This document shows positions 59,223-64,000 of a DNA stretch of 64,000 nucleotides, one piece after another. A program made the translations under genes and the position numbers. The stretch is from Alteriqipengyuania bathyomarina_B (GTDB lineage Bacteria > Pseudomonadota > Alphaproteobacteria > Sphingomonadales > Sphingomonadaceae), in assembly GCF_038594605.1 (NCBI RefSeq), contig NZ_JBCFZM010000001.1:806001-870000 (forward strand), given 5' to 3'. The stretch's first letter is position 1. The number at the start of each line of letters is the position of its first letter. Below the pieces are notes generated by a model, which was not told the origin of the DNA, ran no database searches, and saw nothing but the letters and a program-made list of their open reading frames with translations.

Positions 59223-61103
59223 ATGAAAACGCGACGCAGATACGCCGGCCGGAGGCCAGCAAAGCCGACCCTGTTCGATACGCTCAATGCACGCACGCAC
59301 GAGCGGATCGGGATTCGTGTCGGCAACCCCGCCATCACCGTCCATCGAGGGTTCTGGAGACCGAAATCCTCCCCCGACCACGGCGCCGACTACGACGATG
59401 GCGACCATCGCGATAGCGACCGCAGCGACGACTGCTGGCTAGCCAGCATCGATGGCTACGTCAAAGAGGTCGAGACCTCTATCGCGGATTATCTGCGCGA
59501 AAGCGGTCTGCCGGTCGTTCTCAACTCGCTTCCGAACCCCCGCCCCGAGCCCGCAAAGGGCAAGTCGTTTCTGCTCTCGTTCGACGTTGGTCCCATCACC
59601 GTCACGATCATGTTCGATCTGTTCGAAGAGTTCTTTTCGCAACTCGTGGTGATCGATTTCTCTTCCTGCGCGACTTCAGGCGACAGCCGCGACGCCGATA
59701 CTGCGCGCGAACCGGTTCTCGACGCCAATCTCTCCGCCATCCACACTGCGCTGCTCGAAGTCGAGAATACGATCATCAGGAGGCTGGATGAGTCTTGGCA
59801 ACGCCGGGTCGATAAACGGCCGACAACCCGGGCGGAGAAGAAATACGGCGAAACGCGGATGGCAGACATCTCGCGCGATATCTCGCTCGAATGGGACGAG
59901 ATCAAACCAGTTTTCTTCCCGGATTTCCCGGCGATCAGCAAAGCCGACCGCCTCTTCGCGGACTTTTTCGGGTTCTCCCTGGGAATCGATGTCGCCCAAT
60001 TCCTGAATGATCCGCCCCCCAAGAACCCTTCGGCGGCGCGACTTCCGACCAAGACTGCAGCCAGTCTTGGAGATAATATCAGACCGACCCAGCGTCTGAA
60101 GAACAAGCAATTGCTGATGTCTCTGGCGGATGCCGTGTGGACGGCGGCGACCCATCTCAATCCATTCTATATCACCGATCGGGCAAGGTTCGATCCGAGC
60201 CAGGTCGAAGTGTCGCAGCGAGAGCTTTCGTTCTCCACGATCAATCGGCACCGGTCGCTCTACGTCACGTCGATGGGCGGGGCGAAGCCGGATCCCGAAC
60301 ACGGCGTGCGCTACCCGCTCTCCTACATCCTCCTCTCGCCCCACCGCGCCCAATGGCAGATCGGGCGGATTACCGACCGCATCCACACGCTCGGCCTCTT
60401 CAGGCTCGCTACGCTGAGGCAGTTCGAAGCGATCCATTCCACAAACGACAGACTGCGGGAGATTATCGGCAAATTCGATGTCGAGAACCACGACAGGTTG
60501 CCGCAGGTCGAAAAACAGTATCGCAAGATCCTGCGCGAGAAGTTCCGGCAAGACGGATATTCCTATCGCCTGCAATGGTCGCAATATTACCGGAGGATCT
60601 TCGAGGAGACAGCCAGACACCTCCAGTTCAACCGGGTTGAGGGGCATCAGACCTATGAGGAGTTCGTCAGGAAGAAACTGGCCCCCAAATTTCTGCTGCT
60701 CGAAAGCGCGTCCAACCGGCTCGACTATGCCGAAAAGCTGCTGACCTCGAAAATTCAACTGCGAAACGGGGATTCGATCAAGCACGCGCTCAGGACGGCG
60801 GAAGTGTTCGCTTTTCCGGCGGTGCTTTATGCGGTGATCGAAATCGGCAAAGCCATGTGGGATCTCATCGGCAAGCCTTGGTACCAACACCGGCTTTCCA
60901 GTGTCCCATCCATCTGGTTCTGCAATGTTCCGGAGTTGCAATTTACTTGCTGGAGTCTGGGTGGGGTTTCGCTCGCCAATGATGCGCGCATTCTGGCTAT
61001 CGGAGCATTGCTAACCGCGTCGATCTGGTGGGTTACCCGCCTGGTATCCTGGTCGACAGACAGACCGGGGTTCGGACGACGTCGAGAGAGATCGACGGAC
61101 TGA
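59223..61103 (+). CDS. Unrecognised 626-residue membrane-anchored protein
   Basis: A large soluble part (about 1-520) rich in Arg/Asp/Glu, with strings such as SFLLSFDVGPITVTIMFDLF and LEWDEIKPVFFPDFPAIS, ends in two or three hydrophobic segments (VFAFPAVLYAVIEIGKAMW and ILAIGALLTASIWWVTRLVS). No signal peptide, so the bulk is probably cytoplasmic. Codon pattern matches the core genome. No family recognised; function unknown. Confidence 0.75.
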   Translation: MKTRRRYAGRRPAKPTLFDTLNARTHERIGIRVGNPAITVHRGFWRPKSSPDHGADYDDGDHRDSDRSDDCWLASIDGYVKEVETSIADYLRESGLPVVLNSLPNPRPEPAKGKSFLLSFDVGPITVTIMFDLFEEFFSQLVVIDFSSCATSGDSRDADTAREPVLDANLSAIHTALLEVENTIIRRLDESWQRRVDKRPTTRAEKKYGETRMADISRDISLEWDEIKPVFFPDFPAISKADRLFADFFGFSLGIDVAQFLNDPPPKNPSAARLPTKTAASLGDNIRPTQRLKNKQLLMSLADAVWTAATHLNPFYITDRARFDPSQVEVSQRELSFSTINRHRSLYVTSMGGAKPDPEHGVRYPLSYILLSPHRAQWQIGRITDRIHTLGLFRLATLRQFEAIHSTNDRLREIIGKFDVENHDRLPQVEKQYRKILREKFRQDGYSYRLQWSQYYRRIFEETARHLQFNRVEGHQTYEEFVRKKLAPKFLLLESASNRLDYAEKLLTSKIQLRNGDSIKHALRTAEVFAFPAVLYAVIEIGKAMWDLIGKPWYQHRLSSVPSIWFCNVPELQFTCWSLGGVSLANDARILAIGALLTASIWWVTRLVSWSTDRPGFGRRRERSTD

Positions 61104-61127
61104 GACGGCGCGAATTCGAACGCGCGT

Positions 61128-61625
61128 TCACCAGAAACGACTGCCGGGTACACCCTTGAACGGGCCGACCACCTTACTGGTGATCCACCCGCCGTAGAAC
61201 TCGCCAGGCTGCGGCTGGACCACCTCGCCGCCGAGTGTGATCCGGTCGAACGGCGCGGGATAGAAGGCAAGGTGGTCCGCCAGGATGCGGAAGCCCGGCG
61301 TCGGCTCGGAGTAGCTCCAGCCGACCTTGGCAAGCCGATCCCCGCCCGCGACGACATCCCAGTATTTTGCCTGCCCCTTCCATTCGCACAGCGATTTGCC
61401 GGGCGCACGTTCAAGCACGCCTTTGGCAATGTCGTCGGGCGGGAGGTAATATTGCGGTGGATGGCTGGTTTCGAGCACCCGGATCGCGCGGCGCGTGTCG
61501 GCTATCACGATCCCGCGATGTTCGATCACGATATGCGCATCGGCCGGCTCCGCAATCGCGGGGCGCGGATAGTCCCACACGCTTTCCTGCCCCGGGCCGG
61601 GCTTTATCGGATCGGGCCTTTGCAT
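61128..61625 (-). CDS. DUF427-family protein
   Basis: A 165-residue protein with the DUF427 sandwich motifs PADAHIVIEHRGIVIADTRR, LETSHPPQYYLPPDDIA and CEWKGQAKYWDVVAGG, then LAFYPAPFD. The family is widespread, beta-rich and of unknown function. It lies alone on the minus strand between the unrecognised gene and the L,D-transpeptidase. Confidence 0.92.
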   Translation of the reverse strand: MQRPDPIKPGPGQESVWDYPRPAIAEPADAHIVIEHRGIVIADTRRAIRVLETSHPPQYYLPPDDIAKGVLERAPGKSLCEWKGQAKYWDVVAGGDRLAKVGWSYSEPTPGFRILADHLAFYPAPFDRITLGGEVVQPQPGEFYGGWITSKVVGPFKGVPGSRFW

Positions 61626-61670
61626 GGGGGACCTTCTATCCCCGTGCTGTGCGCGTTGTGAATACGGCCT

Positions 61671-62741
61671 TCAGGCGAAGACGACCGCGACGCCCTGCGT
61701 GACTGCCTTGGCGAGCGCAGCCGCATTCCAGTTGGTCAAGCGCACGCAGCCATGGCTCGCGCTCTTGGCGATCAGCGCGGGATCGGGCGAACCGTGGATG
61801 CCGTAGCCTTCCTTGGTCAGATCGATCCACGTGCCGCCGACCGGATTGTTCGGCCCCGGCGGCAGGATGTAGGTGCCTTCAGGGCCCCATTCCTGCGCGT
61901 CGCCCTGAAAGGTGTAGTTCGGCTCGGGCGCAATCGCGGTCACTTCCATACTGCCGCTGGGGCTCGGAAAGCGCGTGCTGCCGATGGTCGCGGGGTAAGT
62001 GGCGACGATCTCGTCCGCGTCATCGAAGGCAACCAGTCGGTCATCACCCTTGCGCACCTCGATCCGGGCAACGTCGCCCGCGATCTTGCCGTCGCCGTGG
62101 CTCACGATCACCAGCTTGGTCCCCGCCTTGCCGAAATCGGCATCGGGGTTGAGCGCGCGCAGGAAATCCTGGTCCATATGGAAACGCTCGGCCAGCATTT
62201 CGAGCGCGGTTTCGTAACCCAGCTTGTCCATCTCCGCCATCTGCGCAAACTCGGCGGGCATGTCGCGGAAGGCGCCCTTCGCGTCGGCCTCGGTCACGGT
62301 ATAGGTGCGGAAGATGTCGCCGGTCTGATCGTCGAGCAGCGATTGCAGCAGGGCCTCGTCCACTGCGCTGCCCCCGCCCAGCCCGTGTGCTTCGCGGTAA
62401 TAGCGGATCGCGCTGTCGGTGTTCCCGCCGCCGCGGCCGTCGATCACGCCGGGCGCATGGGCGCTGCGGTCGAGCATCACCTGCACCGCGATCATTTCCG
62501 CCGTGCGTTCACCCAGCATTTCCTGCGTCACTCCATCGGGCAGCGTAAGGGCGACCTTGCCGTTTTCGATCCGCGCCTCGGACCGGCTCGCGGTGCGCAC
62601 ATCGTCGTAGCCGCCGGTCCCGGCCTGTTCGGCAGCAGGCTCGGCCTGCTCCTGCGTTTCGGCAGAATCGGTGCCCTGCATGCCGCAGGCGGCAAGAACG
62701 GCGAGAACGGGGGCAAGCGCTAAGGTTTTGATCTGGTGCAT
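61671..62741 (-). CDS. L,D-transpeptidase lipoprotein (YkuD domain)
   Basis: A 356-residue lipoprotein: lipobox VLAACGM near residue 20, a peptidoglycan-binding-like middle, and the catalytic YkuD motif HGSPDPALIAKSASHGCVRL (His and nucleophilic Cys) near residue 330. It makes 3-3 peptidoglycan cross-links or anchors proteins to the wall in the periplasm. Confidence 0.92.
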   Translation of the reverse strand: MHQIKTLALAPVLAVLAACGMQGTDSAETQEQAEPAAEQAGTGGYDDVRTASRSEARIENGKVALTLPDGVTQEMLGERTAEMIAVQVMLDRSAHAPGVIDGRGGGNTDSAIRYYREAHGLGGGSAVDEALLQSLLDDQTGDIFRTYTVTEADAKGAFRDMPAEFAQMAEMDKLGYETALEMLAERFHMDQDFLRALNPDADFGKAGTKLVIVSHGDGKIAGDVARIEVRKGDDRLVAFDDADEIVATYPATIGSTRFPSPSGSMEVTAIAPEPNYTFQGDAQEWGPEGTYILPPGPNNPVGGTWIDLTKEGYGIHGSPDPALIAKSASHGCVRLTNWNAAALAKAVTQGVAVVFA

Positions 62742-62779
62742 GAACGGCGAACGGCTTCACGCACTGCAGCGTTCCCCGA

Positions 62780-63733
62780 TCAGCCTGCGATCTTTCTAGC
62801 CAGCGCATGGCCGGAGAGAAACGCGTTCTCGACCCGGGGCCCGCTGGTCCAATCGCCGCAGGCGCCAAGCCGGAGTTCGGGATCCCACACGGTGCCCGTA
62901 TCGTTCTTCTCGCACATGGCGTAGCGCCAGCGGTGCGCGCTCGACATGACGACATGCCGGAGCGGCCCGACCTGCGCCTCTAGTGCGGCGAGAAGCTCGT
63001 CGCGCACTTCGTCTTCCGTTCGTTCGAGATTGCGGCGCGACCATTCGGGTGTTGCGTGAAGGACCCAGCATTCCTGCGCCGCATTTCGGCCCGGCTTGGA
63101 GGAATTGCGCGCGGCCCATGCCAGCGGGCTATCGCTGGGCAAGGCGTCCGAGATCGTATCGGGCGCGTCCAGCCGGGCATCGAACGCGACCATCGCGGCC
63201 CAGCATGGCGCGCTCGCCACCCAGTGCGCCAGATCGGCCAGATCGGCGGAGTGCGGATCCAGCAACGGGCCGGCCTGCTCTGCGGGCACCGCCGCCACCA
63301 CCGCATCGAAGCGCGTATCGGGCGCGCCTTTGCCAATCAGCCACCAGCCATCGTCGCCCCCGGATCCAGCGCGCGCGATGGATTCGATCCGCGTCCCGAA
63401 TTGCACATCGAGCGTGTCGGCCATCGCGCGGATCGGCGCGTTCATGGCGGGCGTACCGACCCACGCGCCCTCCCCGGCTGCGGACCACCGCGCGACGATG
63501 CCCTCGCGCTCCCACTCGCGGACCCGTTCGACAAAAGCCGGATCGCGAGCGGTGAAATACTGTGCGCCGTGATCGAAACGGAAGGTCTGGCCGCCCTGCT
63601 CGAAACGCCGCGTCGCCATGCGGCCCCCGGCCCCACGACCCTTGTCGAACATCGACACATCGTGCCCCGCGCGCCTCAGCTGCCCGCCACAAGTAAGACC
63701 GGCCATCCCGGCCCCGATGATCGCAATTTTCAT
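62780..63733 (-). CDS. Renalase-like FAD-dependent oxidoreductase
   Basis: A 317-residue flavoprotein with the Rossmann motif MKIAIIGAGMAGLTCGGQL, followed by GRGAGGRMATRR and FDHGAQYFTARDP, and the C-terminal LGACGDWTSGPRVENAFLSG FAD-site motif, all typical of bacterial renalase-like oxidoreductases. Such enzymes oxidise mis-reduced dihydro-NAD isomers in some bacteria. The ATG at 63733 is used rather than one four codons upstream. Confidence 0.88.
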   Translation of the reverse strand: MKIAIIGAGMAGLTCGGQLRRAGHDVSMFDKGRGAGGRMATRRFEQGGQTFRFDHGAQYFTARDPAFVERVREWEREGIVARWSAAGEGAWVGTPAMNAPIRAMADTLDVQFGTRIESIARAGSGGDDGWWLIGKGAPDTRFDAVVAAVPAEQAGPLLDPHSADLADLAHWVASAPCWAAMVAFDARLDAPDTISDALPSDSPLAWAARNSSKPGRNAAQECWVLHATPEWSRRNLERTEDEVRDELLAALEAQVGPLRHVVMSSAHRWRYAMCEKNDTGTVWDPELRLGACGDWTSGPRVENAFLSGHALARKIAG

Positions 63734-63881
63734 TGATCTGGGCACATGGGCGGCCCCGCCTCACCCGCATACCTGCCCCAAAGGCTAGGGTCGCGGCTGC
63801 AAGCGTGCTTGCCCCACGCCGCAGAGGCCACTATCTGCCGAGCCAAATCTCCGAACACAGCCAGACCCGAAGGACCATCCA

Positions 63882-64000
63882 ATGGCCGCGCAATATGCCT
63901 ACGTCATGAAGAACATGACCAAGACCTTCACCGGCGCCCCCAAGCCGGTGCTGAACAATATCAACCTGCAGTTCTACCAGGGCGCGAAGATCGGCATCGT
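63882..64000 (+). CDS. ettA: EttA, energy-dependent translational throttle (5' part)
   Basis: The first 39 codons of an ABC-F protein: AQYAYVMKNMTKTFTGAPKP leading into LNNINLQFYQGAKIGIV, the start of the first ATPase domain typical of EttA, which gates the ribosome E site according to ATP level. AGGA eight bases upstream supports the start. The gene runs off the window. Confidence 0.9.
   Translation, partial: MAAQYAYVMKNMTKTFTGAPKPVLNNINLQFYQGAKIGI

Overview
The window is GC-rich chromosomal DNA of an alphaproteobacterium, most likely of the order Sphingomonadales (Erythrobacteraceae or Citromicrobium-like). The evidence is gene content: a DivL-type tyrosine pseudokinase next to tsaE, murU, amgK and ahcY; a sphingomonad-type TonB receptor; a chromosomal virB cluster; a lone GTA-type 3TM holin; and a DUF6961-type protein. 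No species call is made. All names come from reading the translations, with no database search.

Bases 1-35,890 are core genome. In order: a minus-strand group (addB end, murU, amgK, tsaE, divL-like, ahcY) combining peptidoglycan recycling, tRNA t6A, cell-cycle signalling and SAH removal; peroxiredoxin with a clear terminator; a TonB receptor divergent from a TetR regulator; folE, a phospholipase D-like protein and a hemerythrin; tRNA-Arg; a DUF165 queuosine-precursor transporter; ppk-ppx; a compact minus-strand type IV secretion cluster (virB1-2-3-4-6-9-10-11, with no virB5, virB7, virB8 or virD4 seen); MaoC; a GTA-like holin; aroQ-accB-accC; a methyltransferase, a GFA-family protein and an Lrp regulator; a degenerate histidine kinase-like protein; a WalW-like deacetylase; and two tRNA genes.

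Bases 35,987-51,526 are an integrated mobile element inserted in the 3' end of tRNA-Pro(UGG). It is bounded by a perfect 20-bp direct repeat, and clusters of TGTGCCAC repeats with 12-bp spacing lie just inside both ends. It carries a tyrosine recombinase at the tRNA end; a PHP-nuclease/ABC-ATPase (TrlF-like) gene with a small overlapping partner, the best candidate for an uncharacterised defence system; a set of small accessory genes (two tiny membrane proteins translationally coupled to a zinc-ribbon protein and to a DUF6961-like protein, a secreted-type SNase-like nuclease, a sigma-like protein and two exonucleases); a C5-methyltransferase/NaeI-type restriction pair; a KfrA-like coiled-coil DNA-binding protein preceded by large dyads; and a Mob/Pre-like protein with a degenerate metal motif, preceded by three strong hairpins.

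Bases 51,690-64,000 return to core genome: an OMF-adaptor-ABC-FtsX export operon of MacAB type, a CPA1-like antiporter, a secreted M28 peptidase, an unrecognised 626-residue membrane-anchored protein, a DUF427 protein, a lipoprotein L,D-transpeptidase, a renalase-like flavoprotein, and the first codons of ettA.
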